Shown here: piece by piece, positions 35,523-43,869 of the stretch | Layout: the number at the start of each line of letters is the position of its first letter | Numbering within the stretch: position 1 is the first letter of the stretch | Assembly: GCF_003287285.1 (NCBI RefSeq) | Contig: NZ_QMIG01000015.1 | Span: forward strand, 62,001 to 126,000 | Length of the DNA stretch: 64,000 nucleotides | Direction of reading: 5' to 3' | Source: Phytoactinopolyspora halophila | GTDB taxonomy: Bacteria > Actinomycetota > Actinomycetes > Jiangellales > Jiangellaceae | Notes under the pieces: generated by a model | What the model was told of the DNA's origin: nothing | Seen by the model: the letters and a program-made list of their open reading frames with translations, nothing else | Databases searched by the model: none | Position numbers and translations under genes: made by a program

Positions 35523-35683
35523 ACGACTTCACCGGGGAGTTCACCGGGACTGCCGGGCCGGTGAACGCTTGACCGGGAGTGCCTGGCCGTTGACGGCCCG
35601 TGCGCGGACCCCGCGTTCGTCTTGAGGTGCGCACGTCCGGCGCGACAGCGTGGGCGCAACCCCGTTCGCCCAGGGAGCCCACG

Positions 35684-36823
35684 ATGACAACGTTGCCCGC
35701 GACCAGCCGCCAGGTGGTCTTTCCCGGTCCGGATCGGATCGAGCTCGACGACATCGACGTGCCCGCGCCAGGTGCCGACGACGTGCTGGTCCGCATCCGG
35801 AAGGTGGGCATCTGCGCGACGGATCTGCACCTGCTGGCCGGTCACATCGGCGACCCGTTCCCGCTGGTCCCCGGCCACGAGTTCGTCGGCGAGGTGGCCG
35901 CACTGGGGGACCGTGCCGCGGCCACGCGCGGCCTCGCGGCCGGCGATCCGGTGGCGGTCGAGATGCTGCTTCCCTGCCAGGCGTGCCCGCGCTGCCGGGA
36001 AGGCCGGTACAACCTGTGCGACGCCGACGACATGGCGACGGGCCTGGAACGCGGCCGGCAGTACGGCGTCAACGTCGGGCGGGACGTGCCGCCCGGGCTC
36101 TGGGGCGGATACGCCCAGTACCTGATCGCGCCCCGGGAGGCGATCGTGCACCGGCTGCCGCGCGGGCTGGACTGGAACGTCGCCGTCCTGGTCGAGCCGC
36201 TGGCGGTGGCCTACCGGGCCGTTGCCCGGGCTGCCGTCCGTCCCGGCGAATCGGTCGTCGTCATCGGCCCCGGGCCGGTGGGACTGCTGGCCGCGGCGGC
36301 CGCCCGCAGCGCCGGGGCCGCACCGGTCACCGTCGCCGGTACCCGCGCGAACCGGCTGGAGCTGTCCCGCCGGTTCGGCGCCGACGTCACCGTCAACGCC
36401 CGCGAGGCCGACGTGCGCGAGACAATGATCGAGCAGACCGGCCGGCTCGCCGACGTCGCCATCGAGGTCGCGGGCAGCACGGCGGCGCAGCAGGAAGCGG
36501 TCACGTTGGTGCGGCGTGGCGGCCGGGTAGTGCTCGCCGGCGCGTGCGGCGCGCACACCACGGTGTCCTTCCGGGCCGACGACGACCTGCTGACCCGCGA
36601 GATCGACCTGCTGCCGGCGTTCCTGTCGGCCGGCGGCTTCGAGCCCGCGATCGGCTTGCTGGCCCGCGGCGACGTCCCGTTCGCGGAGCTGGTCACACAC
36701 CAGTTCCCGCTCGACGACGTGGCTGGAGCGTTCAAGGTCATCGAAGGCCGCGAGGGAAACGTGGTCAAGGCCGTTCTCGACCCGTGGCCGGACGGCGACC
36801 CGGCGGATCCCGGCCATGCCTGA
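35684..36823 (+). CDS. zinc-dependent alcohol dehydrogenase (MDR family)
   Basis: 379 aa. The catalytic zinc site has Cys in VGICATDLH and GHE in VPGHEFVGEV. The structural zinc cluster is CQACPRCREGRYNLC. The Rossmann motif is VVIGPGPVGLLAAA. It belongs with threonine/sorbitol-type dehydrogenases. The start follows GGGAG by six bases; upstream extensions have no ribosome site. In this context it may handle an alcohol or aldehyde from amine oxidation, which is inference. The next gene follows after 60 bases. Confidence 0.88.
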   Translation: MTTLPATSRQVVFPGPDRIELDDIDVPAPGADDVLVRIRKVGICATDLHLLAGHIGDPFPLVPGHEFVGEVAALGDRAAATRGLAAGDPVAVEMLLPCQACPRCREGRYNLCDADDMATGLERGRQYGVNVGRDVPPGLWGGYAQYLIAPREAIVHRLPRGLDWNVAVLVEPLAVAYRAVARAAVRPGESVVVIGPGPVGLLAAAAARSAGAAPVTVAGTRANRLELSRRFGADVTVNAREADVRETMIEQTGRLADVAIEVAGSTAAQQEAVTLVRRGGRVVLAGACGAHTTVSFRADDDLLTREIDLLPAFLSAGGFEPAIGLLARGDVPFAELVTHQFPLDDVAGAFKVIEGREGNVVKAVLDPWPDGDPADPGHA

Positions 36824-36883
36824 ACGCGCCAGACGGCGACCGCCCCAGCTGGCCACCACCGGAACGAAAGGATCATCAAACCC

Positions 36884-37702
36884 ATGCCGGAAGTCAGCAA
36901 CCAGGCCCTGGCCGAAGCGCCGGAGGACGAATGGCGCGACTATGAAGACTTCGCCGCCGGAATCGACACCTACCGGCTGCCCAACGCCGACCTGTCCGGG
37001 CGCGCACTGCGGGTGAACCTGATCGACGGCCCGGACATCACCCTGCGCTTCCAGGACGCCAGCACCGTCACGTGGGAGGCGACGGGGACCGTGAACGCGC
37101 CGCCCGGCACCGACGATCCCTACGACGCGGTGCCGATCCGCGACGACGTGTTCTACGTTCACCTGCCGCTGACCAGCGTCGACCGCCAGGCGCTGACCAT
37201 CATCTTCTCCACGACGACGCATCGCGCCCTCGGGGTGCACACGGTGATCCAGCCCGAGCCCATACCCGAGATGCCCCAGGTGACCCAGGAGTTCTGGTCC
37301 GGCATCACCGACGGCGGCGAGCCCGCCGGCGAGGCACCGGGGCCGTCCCGGTACCTGATCGGCAAGCGCAACATCTACCGCTACAGCCCCGCGCACCTGT
37401 ACGAGCACGTGTACATGTCGTCGCAGCGGTACGCCTGGCAGTGCCTGCAAGGGGCGCAGCGCGGGCATGGCGACATGGACCTGTCCACGGTCTGGAAATT
37501 CCAGGAAGAGCTCTACCTGTTCTGCTTCCGCGAGTTCCGGATCCCGGTCGCCAGCGTCTGGCTGCACGACCTCGGCTATGCCCTGCGCACCACCGGCAAT
37601 TTCCTCGGGTTGAACGGGGACGGCGAGCCCGAGCACAGCCGGGCCGGCGGGCACATCTACCCCCTTGGCTCGGTCGCCTATCCCGACGTCCAACCCGTCT
37701 GA
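36884..37702 (+). CDS. MoaF-family protein (first copy)
   Basis: 272 aa. Two similar beta-rich halves are apparent, and the second contains LIGKRNIYRYSPAHLYEHVY followed by a YAWQCLQG stretch, matching the MoaF C-terminal domain. Database names call this family 'molybdenum cofactor biosynthesis protein F', but in Klebsiella moa refers to the monoamine regulon, where moaF belongs to the tyramine pathway; the amine oxidase nearby agrees with the latter. The biochemical role is unknown. It is related to the second copy at 45858. It precedes a SnoaL-like gene by 15 bases. Confidence 0.72.
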   Translation: MPEVSNQALAEAPEDEWRDYEDFAAGIDTYRLPNADLSGRALRVNLIDGPDITLRFQDASTVTWEATGTVNAPPGTDDPYDAVPIRDDVFYVHLPLTSVDRQALTIIFSTTTHRALGVHTVIQPEPIPEMPQVTQEFWSGITDGGEPAGEAPGPSRYLIGKRNIYRYSPAHLYEHVYMSSQRYAWQCLQGAQRGHGDMDLSTVWKFQEELYLFCFREFRIPVASVWLHDLGYALRTTGNFLGLNGDGEPEHSRAGGHIYPLGSVAYPDVQPV

Positions 37703-37717
37703 TCTGAGAGGACCTTC

Positions 37718-38104
37718 ATGGCGAACATCGATGTCATCGCGGAGCACTATGCCGCCAGCGACCGCGGCGACCTGGAGGGCATGCTGGCCATGCTCGCCCC
37801 GGACTGCACCTGGACCGAGGCGGAAGGCTTCCCGTACGCGGGAACCTACGTCGGCCCCGAGGCGGTGCGCGCCAACGTGTTCGAGCGGATCGCCCGGGAC
37901 TGGGACGGTTTCACCTTCACCCTGGCCGAGCTGCTCGATGCCGGTGACACCGTCGTCGCCCTCGGCCGCTACAGCGGCACCAACCGCGCCACCGGCCGCA
38001 CGTTCACCGCCCGGGTCGCGCACGTCTGGCGGCTGTCGGACGGGCGCGTCACGAGCTTCGAGCAGATCGTCGACTCCGCGATGGTCGACGCCGCAATCAG
38101 GTAG
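37718..38104 (+). CDS. SnoaL-like/NTF2-fold protein
   Basis: 128 aa, a single cystatin-like NTF2 domain (YAASDRGDLEGMLAMLAPDC, GPEAVRANVFERI, RVAHVWRLSDGRVTSFEQ). Members act as small isomerases, cyclases, dehydratases or binding proteins. Active residues cannot be assigned. It is tightly linked to the MoaF-like gene and followed by the importer genes after 119 bases, so it probably takes part in the same pathway. Confidence 0.8.
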   Translation: MANIDVIAEHYAASDRGDLEGMLAMLAPDCTWTEAEGFPYAGTYVGPEAVRANVFERIARDWDGFTFTLAELLDAGDTVVALGRYSGTNRATGRTFTARVAHVWRLSDGRVTSFEQIVDSAMVDAAIR

Positions 38105-38223
38105 GACCGCCGCCTCCCCACGCGGCGGCCAACGGTCGAGCGACACCGCCACCACGACGCTGCCAGCAGCGTCCGCAGCCGAGAAATCCACCAGGGGCAC
38201 CATGCCCACGAGGAAGGAAACCC

Positions 38224-39426
38224 ATGAGAAGTCTGCTCGGGTTCACCGCTCTCACCGCGGCCGGCGCGCTCGTGCTGAGCGCCTGCAGCGAGGACGGCAC
38301 CGCCGGCGGCGAGTCCGGCGGCACGATCGTCGTCGGGTCGGTCAACACGCTCAGTGGCTCTGCCACGTTCCCGGAGGCATCCGAGGCGGCCGCGGCCGTG
38401 TTCGACGCCGTCAACGCCGAGGGCGGGGTGAACGGCTACACCATCGACTACACGATCGTCGACGACAAGGGCGATCCCGCCGCGGCGGCGTCGGCCGCCC
38501 GCGAGGTGGTGGCGCAGGACGAGGCCGTCGCCCTGGTCGGGTCCGCCAGCCTCATCGAATGCCAGGTCAACGCCGACTACTACGTCCAGGAGGACATCCT
38601 GTCCATCCCCGGTATCGGCGTCGACCCGGACTGCTTCACGACGCCGAACATCGCGCCGGCCAACGTCGGCCCGTTCCACGACATGACCCTCTCGCTGCTG
38701 TACGGGTCCGAAGAGCTCGGCCTGGACAACATTTGCGCCCTGCTGGAGATCGCCGGCAACACGCTTCCGGCCTACAAGGAGGCGATCCAGCGGTGGAGCG
38801 ACATCACCGGCAAGGAGCTGCTGTACATCGACGAGGAAGTCCCCTACGGCGCGTCCGACTACACGTCGTACATCGTGCGGGCCCGGGAGGCCGGCTGCGA
38901 GGCGATCACCGTGAACCCCGTGGAACCGGACTCGATCGGGCAGCTGAAGGCCGCCGAGCAGCAGGGCTGGGACGACGTGACATGGCTGCTGCTGACCAGC
39001 GTGTACAGCGAGAACTACGCGGAGGCCGTCAGCGAAACCGGCAACGGCGTGTACGTGCCCGCCGAGTTCTACCCGTTCACCGACTCCGACAGCCCGGAGA
39101 CCGAGGAGTGGCGCGACCTGATGGTCGAGAACGACATCGACCTGACGTCGTTCAGCCAGGGCGGGTTCCTCGCCGCCACATACTTCGTCGAGGTCCTCGA
39201 AGGCATCGAGGGCGACATCACCCGCGAGTCGGTGCGAGAAGCCCTGCGCAGCATGGAACCGATCGAGAACCCCATGGTGGGCACGCCGTACGTCTTCGGG
39301 CCGGGCGACACCCACCACGACAACACGGCGGGATTCCCGGTGCAGCTGCAGAGCGGCACCAACGAGTGGGAGCTCGCGGGAGACGAGTGGCTGCACATTC
39401 CCGAGGAACACCTGCCCGGCGAATGA
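38224..39426 (+). CDS. branched-chain/amide-type ABC substrate-binding lipoprotein
   Basis: 400 aa with lipobox LSAC near residue 20 and a type I periplasmic-binding fold (IVVGSVNTLSGSATFPE, SAAREVVAQDEAVALVGSAS). This fold in HAAT transporters binds branched-chain amino acids, amides, urea or aromatic acids. Given the nearby amine oxidase and amidohydrolase, an amine, amide or related substrate is plausible but unproven. It heads a transporter set with LivH, LivM-G and LivF homologues. Confidence 0.88.
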   Translation: MRSLLGFTALTAAGALVLSACSEDGTAGGESGGTIVVGSVNTLSGSATFPEASEAAAAVFDAVNAEGGVNGYTIDYTIVDDKGDPAAAASAAREVVAQDEAVALVGSASLIECQVNADYYVQEDILSIPGIGVDPDCFTTPNIAPANVGPFHDMTLSLLYGSEELGLDNICALLEIAGNTLPAYKEAIQRWSDITGKELLYIDEEVPYGASDYTSYIVRAREAGCEAITVNPVEPDSIGQLKAAEQQGWDDVTWLLLTSVYSENYAEAVSETGNGVYVPAEFYPFTDSDSPETEEWRDLMVENDIDLTSFSQGGFLAATYFVEVLEGIEGDITRESVREALRSMEPIENPMVGTPYVFGPGDTHHDNTAGFPVQLQSGTNEWELAGDEWLHIPEEHLPGE

Positions 39427-39524
39427 GCGGCCCGGCTGCTGGTGCGTCCGGCAGGGCGTGATCCACAGCGCTCACCCCTGCGAGGACGCACCGGCACGGG
39501 GATGTGACGAGAGAGGAGCGGCGG

Positions 39525-40385
39525 ATGCTGCAGGGAGCACTGGCCGGGCTGGCCGCCGGCGGCGTGTACGCCGTGCTGGGCGTGTGCCTGACACTCATGT
39601 CACGCCTCGTGCGCGTGGTGAACTTCGCCCAGGCGGCGGCCGGCATGTTCGGCACGTACATCGCCGTGTGGCTGGTGAGCAACCAGGGAGTGCCGATCTG
39701 GCTGGCCACGGTGGTGGCCGTCGGGTGTGGAGCGGCCATCAGCGCGGCGATCGGGTGGGTGGTCAGCACGTGGCTGTCCGAAGCCGACACCAGCGCCCGT
39801 TCGGCCGTCACGGTCGCCGTGCTGCTATTGCTGATCTCGCTGTCGTTCATCCTGTTCGGCAACAAGCCGCAGCCGTTCCGCCCGATCCTGGGCGGTCCGG
39901 CGTTCCAGGTCAGCGGCGTGGTGATCAGCCAGGTCGCAGTGTTCACGGTGACCATCGCGGCCGTCGTCGCGGCCGCGTCGCATGCCCTGCTCACCCGGAC
40001 CGCGGTGGGCATCAAGTTGCGCGCGCTCTCGGAGCGTCCGACCACCGCGGAGCTGATCGGGATTCCGGCCAAGCTGTTCGGCATCGCGGTCTGGGCCGCG
40101 ACCGGCGCCGTCGGCACCCTGGTCATCGCCATCGTGGCGCCGAGCCAGTCAAACGACGCCATCGCGCTGTCGATGCTGGTGGTGCCGGCGGCGGCCGCCG
40201 CCCTGCTGGGCGCGTTCCGGCGGCTCGACCTGGCCGTCGTCGGCGGGCTGGCGCTGGGTGTGCTGCAAGGCGCGGCCGCGCAGATGACCGAGCTGTCCGT
40301 CGCCCGGCACTTCCTGCCGTTCCTGTTCATCGTCGGCCTGCTGGTGTGGTTCCAGCGCAAGGAGGTATGGGATGCCGCACGCTGA
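39525..40385 (+). CDS. LivH-type ABC permease
   Basis: 286 aa, about eight transmembrane helices, starting MLQGALAGLAAGGVYAVLGV, typical of LivH. The conserved ERPTTAELIGIPAKLFGIAV loop contacts the ATPase. ATG 39525 is preferred over an upstream GTG because AGAGGAG is six bases before it. The 3' end overlaps the next gene by 14 bases. Confidence 0.88.
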   Translation: MLQGALAGLAAGGVYAVLGVCLTLMSRLVRVVNFAQAAAGMFGTYIAVWLVSNQGVPIWLATVVAVGCGAAISAAIGWVVSTWLSEADTSARSAVTVAVLLLLISLSFILFGNKPQPFRPILGGPAFQVSGVVISQVAVFTVTIAAVVAAASHALLTRTAVGIKLRALSERPTTAELIGIPAKLFGIAVWAATGAVGTLVIAIVAPSQSNDAIALSMLVVPAAAAALLGAFRRLDLAVVGGLALGVLQGAAAQMTELSVARHFLPFLFIVGLLVWFQRKEVWDAAR

Positions 40386-42123
40386 CACGGCCCGCGTGCT
40401 CCGGCTGGCGGCGCCGTTCGCGGTGGCCGTCGCGGCGATCGCCGCCGGCTACGGATTCAGCGTCACGCTGTCTGGCTACCTGGTTTACCTCGGCATCAGC
40501 GTGATCGTGGCCTGCATCGCCATCCTGGGCCTGGGCGTGGTGACCGGCAGCGCCGGCATGATCGCGCTGTGCCAGCTGACGTTCGCCGCGGTGGGGGCGT
40601 GGTTCGTTTCCGGGCTGAACGTCATCGGCGCTCCGGGCGGGTTCGTCGCGTGGCTCGCCGTCGGCGGGGTGGCTGCCGGGGCGGCCGGGATCCTCGTGGG
40701 CCTGCCGGCGCTGCGGCTGCGCGGCGTCAACCTGGCCGTCGTCACCCTCGGCCTGGCGGCCGCCGCCGACGTCGCGCTGGTCCAGGTGCAGTTCCCCGGC
40801 ACCGCGTCGGGAACGTTCGTCCCGCGTCCCGGCCCGTTCGCCGACGACCGCTCGTACTTCGTCTTCTCCGTCATCGTTCTCGTCGCCTGCGCGACGACGC
40901 TGTACGTCCTCCAGCACAGCAGGTGGGGCAGCAGCTGGAAGTCGGTCGCCTTCTCCGAGCGCGGCACCGCGGCCGCCGGGACGAGCGTGCCCAGGTCGAA
41001 GTTGACGGCGTTCGCGGTCAGCGCGGCCCTCGGCGGCATCAGCGGTGGCCTGCTGGCCGGCCAGGTCGGGCTCGCGCTCCCGGCCAGCTTCACCCCGCTC
41101 CAGTCGCTGGCGCTGTACGTGCTGTCGATCATGGCGGGGGCCTACCTGATTGACATGGCGCTGTTTGGCGCGCTCCTCTGGGTGGCCGTGCCGGAGCTGC
41201 TCAAGAGGTGGGGCGTGCCGCAGGACTGGGGTTTCGTCGTCTTCGGCGCGCTGGGCGTGCAGGCGCTGGCCAGCGGCACCAACCTGGGCGCCGTGATCCG
41301 CACGACGTGGTGGAATCGCACTGCCGGACGTGCCCGCCGGCAGGCGGCCACGCGGACGCTGGCCGCGCCAGTCACCGACGTGGCGGCGCAGCCGCCGGCG
41401 GCTGCGCCCGGCGGTGCACCGGTGCTGGAGGTCTCGAACCTCAGCGTCAGCTTCGGGCAGGTGCAGGCGCTGCGCGACGTGAACCTGGCCGTCCCGCAGA
41501 ACGCGGTGGTCGGGCTGATCGGGCCGAACGGTGCCGGGAAATCCACACTGGTCGACGTCATCAGTGGCTTCCTCCCGCGTGCGGAAGGAACGGTCACGCT
41601 GGACGGTACGTCGATGGCCGGCCTGTCCCCCACCCGGCGCGCCCGCCTCGGCCTGCGCCGCACGTTCCAGCAAGACCGCGTGCCACCGGGCCTGACCGTC
41701 GACGCGTACGTGCGGTTCGTGGCCCGGCGCCGGCTGTCTCACGACGAGCTCGCCGGCACGCTGGAGTTCTTCGGCTGCCCGCCACCCCGAACCCGGCTGA
41801 GCACGGTCGACGTGGGAACCCGGCGGATCATCGAGGTGGTGGGGCACCTGCTTGCCCGGCCGCGGGTCATGCTGCTCGACGAACCGGCCGCCGGCCTCTC
41901 GCACGACGAGCACATCGCCCTGGCCGAGCGGCTGCGCCAGGTCCCCCACCGATTCGGGGTGTCGGTGCTGCTGATCGAGCACGACCTCGACCTCGTGCGG
42001 TCGGTGTGCGACACCATCACCGTGCTCGACTTCGGCGAGGTCCTCGCGGCCGGGCCGCAGGAGGAAGTCCTGTCCGACCCGGCCGTTCTGAAGGCGTACA
42101 TGGGCGAGACGGAGATGCTGTGA
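40372..42123 (+). CDS. fused LivM-type permease and LivG-type ATPase
   Basis: 583 aa. Residues 1-310 are a LivM-like permease with about nine hydrophobic segments; residues 345-583 are an ABC ATPase. The Walker A is GPNGAGKST and the Walker B MLLDEP, with a switch His in IEHDLD. The signature motif normally near LSGGQ is degenerate: the corresponding stretch reads LSTVDVGTRRIIEVV. A linker rich in Ala/Pro joins the parts. The ATG follows AAGGAGG by six bases. Confidence 0.88.
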   Translation: MPHADTARVLRLAAPFAVAVAAIAAGYGFSVTLSGYLVYLGISVIVACIAILGLGVVTGSAGMIALCQLTFAAVGAWFVSGLNVIGAPGGFVAWLAVGGVAAGAAGILVGLPALRLRGVNLAVVTLGLAAAADVALVQVQFPGTASGTFVPRPGPFADDRSYFVFSVIVLVACATTLYVLQHSRWGSSWKSVAFSERGTAAAGTSVPRSKLTAFAVSAALGGISGGLLAGQVGLALPASFTPLQSLALYVLSIMAGAYLIDMALFGALLWVAVPELLKRWGVPQDWGFVVFGALGVQALASGTNLGAVIRTTWWNRTAGRARRQAATRTLAAPVTDVAAQPPAAAPGGAPVLEVSNLSVSFGQVQALRDVNLAVPQNAVVGLIGPNGAGKSTLVDVISGFLPRAEGTVTLDGTSMAGLSPTRRARLGLRRTFQQDRVPPGLTVDAYVRFVARRRLSHDELAGTLEFFGCPPPRTRLSTVDVGTRRIIEVVGHLLARPRVMLLDEPAAGLSHDEHIALAERLRQVPHRFGVSVLLIEHDLDLVRSVCDTITVLDFGEVLAAGPQEEVLSDPAVLKAYMGETEML

Positions 42124-42812
42124 ACGCATTGGAACTGCGCGACGTGACGGTGTCCCGGGGTGCCGGGCCGGTCATCCGGGACGTCAGCCTGGACGTGCGC
42201 CCGGGAGCCATCACCGCGCTCGTCGGGCCGAACGGCGCCGGCAAGACGAGCCTGCTGGAGGCGGTCTCCGGGGTGGTCCCGGTGTCCGGCGGCTCGATCA
42301 GCGTGGACGGCACGCCGATCACCCGGCTGTCCCGGGTGGCCCGGTCAAGGCTCGGGCTCGTGCACATCGAGCAGGGCCGGGCGGTGTTTCCCAGCTTGAC
42401 GGTCGTGGAGAACGTGCGGCTGTCCGCTCGCAGCAGCGCCGAGCTGGACGACGCGCTGGCCCTGTTCCCGGAGCTGGACGAGCGCCGTGACTCCCCGGCG
42501 GAGCTGCTCAGCGGCGGCGAGCAGCAGATGGTGGTACTGGCCCGGGCGTTCGCCGCGCGGCCGGCGTTCCTGCTGATCGACGAGATGTCGCTGGGCCTGG
42601 CGCCGGTGGTGTTCACCCGCCTGCTGCCGATGGTGCAACGGTTCGCGGACCAGGGTGTTGGCATCCTGCTGGTGGAGCAGTTCACCCACCTGGCGCTCGG
42701 GCTGGCCCGGGAGGCGCTCGTGGTCGCGTCCGGGCGGGTCACCTATCACGGCGACGCGCAGGCGCTGCGCGACTCTCCCGACACGCTGCACGCCGCCTAC
42801 CTCGGCGGCTAA
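42120..42812 (+). CDS. LivF-type ABC ATPase
   Basis: 230 aa with Walker A GPNGAGKTS, canonical signature LLSGGEQQMVVLARAF, Walker B FLLIDEMSLGL and switch His replaced by a Gln-Phe-Thr-His stretch (VEQFTHLALGLA). It pairs with the fused LivM-G protein to form the heterodimeric motor, supplying the intact signature. The GTG overlaps the preceding stop (GTGA). It is the last gene of the importer operon. Confidence 0.9.
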   Translation: MNALELRDVTVSRGAGPVIRDVSLDVRPGAITALVGPNGAGKTSLLEAVSGVVPVSGGSISVDGTPITRLSRVARSRLGLVHIEQGRAVFPSLTVVENVRLSARSSAELDDALALFPELDERRDSPAELLSGGEQQMVVLARAFAARPAFLLIDEMSLGLAPVVFTRLLPMVQRFADQGVGILLVEQFTHLALGLAREALVVASGRVTYHGDAQALRDSPDTLHAAYLGG

Positions 42813-42830
42813 CCACCGCCGGCCCGCCTG

Positions 42831-42916
42831 AATGATCATGTTTGGTACGTTTTCTCGGGCGATAACACGTCTACAGGCGTGTTATCGCCCGAGAAAACGT
42901 ACCAAACATGATCATT
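42831..42916. repeat. 39-bp perfect inverted repeat between convergent genes (AATGATCATGTTTGG family, copy 1)
   Basis: Arms 42831-42869 and 42878-42916 are exactly complementary over 39 bp with an 8-base loop. The outer end contains AATGATCATG, and the right arm includes the stop codon of the SDR gene. About 55 of the first 66 bases match the element at 57598. It can terminate both strands but is far longer than a normal terminator, so it is treated as a dispersed repeat. Confidence 0.85.
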
Positions 42917-43718
42917 CGGAGTTGGCGGCGCGTTCGAACGCCAGCGTCGGGAGGTCGACGACGTGCGCCCCGCCGTCGGCGACCAGCACCGAGCCGGTCA
43001 TATACGACGAGTCGGGCGAGCCGAGGAACCGGATGATGGTGGCGATCTCTTCCGGCTCGGCGGCTCGGCGCAAGGGCACTTCGGCGGTGGCCATCTGGTA
43101 GCCGTCACCCGGATCGGTGAGCCCGCCCAGTTCGGCGAGCTTGGCCATCTCGTCGTCCGCCATGGGGGTGTGCACCCAGCCGGGACACACCGCGTTGGCA
43201 CGCACTCCCTGCGGGCCGTAGTCGCGGGCGAGCGTGCGGGTCAGCCCGATCAGCGCGTGCTTGCCCACGGTGTAGCCGGCCAGGTTCGGACCGGCGAACA
43301 GGCCCGCCAGCGAGGAAACGATGACGATCTGGCCGCGCGACTCCAGCAGGGCCGGCACGGCGGCGCGGGCGAACACGAACGCGGTGGTCAGGTTGGACTG
43401 CAACGCAAACGCCCACTCGTCGTCATCGGTGTCGGTCACCGAGGACAGGCCCTGGCCTCCGGCGTTGGCCACGGCGACGTCCAGCCGGCCGTACTCGGCC
43501 AGCGTCGTGGCCACTGCTGCCTCGGCCTGCTCGCGCTCGCTCACGTCGGAGACGACGGCCAGGCCACCCGTCTCGGCCGCGACCTTCTCCAGCGGGTCGC
43601 GGCGGCGCCCGGTGACGACGACGCGCGCCCCGGACGACGCGTACAGGCGTGCGGTGGCGGCGCCGATGCCGGTGCCACCGCCGGTGATCATGACGACGGT
43701 GCCCTCAAGAGTGCTCAT
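42912..43718 (-). CDS. short-chain dehydrogenase/reductase
   Basis: 268 aa classical SDR. The cofactor motif is TGGGTGIG; NAGGQG marks the NNAG position; the catalytic Ser is in IVSSLAG, Tyr and Lys in YTVGKHA, and PGWVHTPM follows. It oxidises or reduces a secondary alcohol/ketone with NAD(P). The stop codon lies in the long inverted repeat. The start MSTLEG is chosen by homology; a longer open frame upstream lacks a ribosome site. It is divergent from the copper amine oxidase gene, 151 bases away. Confidence 0.88.
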   Translation of the reverse strand: MSTLEGTVVMITGGGTGIGAATARLYASSGARVVVTGRRRDPLEKVAAETGGLAVVSDVSEREQAEAAVATTLAEYGRLDVAVANAGGQGLSSVTDTDDDEWAFALQSNLTTAFVFARAAVPALLESRGQIVIVSSLAGLFAGPNLAGYTVGKHALIGLTRTLARDYGPQGVRANAVCPGWVHTPMADDEMAKLAELGGLTDPGDGYQMATAEVPLRRAAEPEEIATIIRFLGSPDSSYMTGSVLVADGGAHVVDLPTLAFERAANSE

Positions 43719-43869
43719 CGGGTCCGATGATGCCTGGCCACAACGGTGCTGATAGGGCTCACAGGCGCGGCATGCCGATGCCGACAACAACCGTGCGCTG
43801 CACGACAATCACCAGCCGCGCGGATCCGGCGACACTGGTTCGACCGCTCCGAACCGTCGAAGGATGAGC

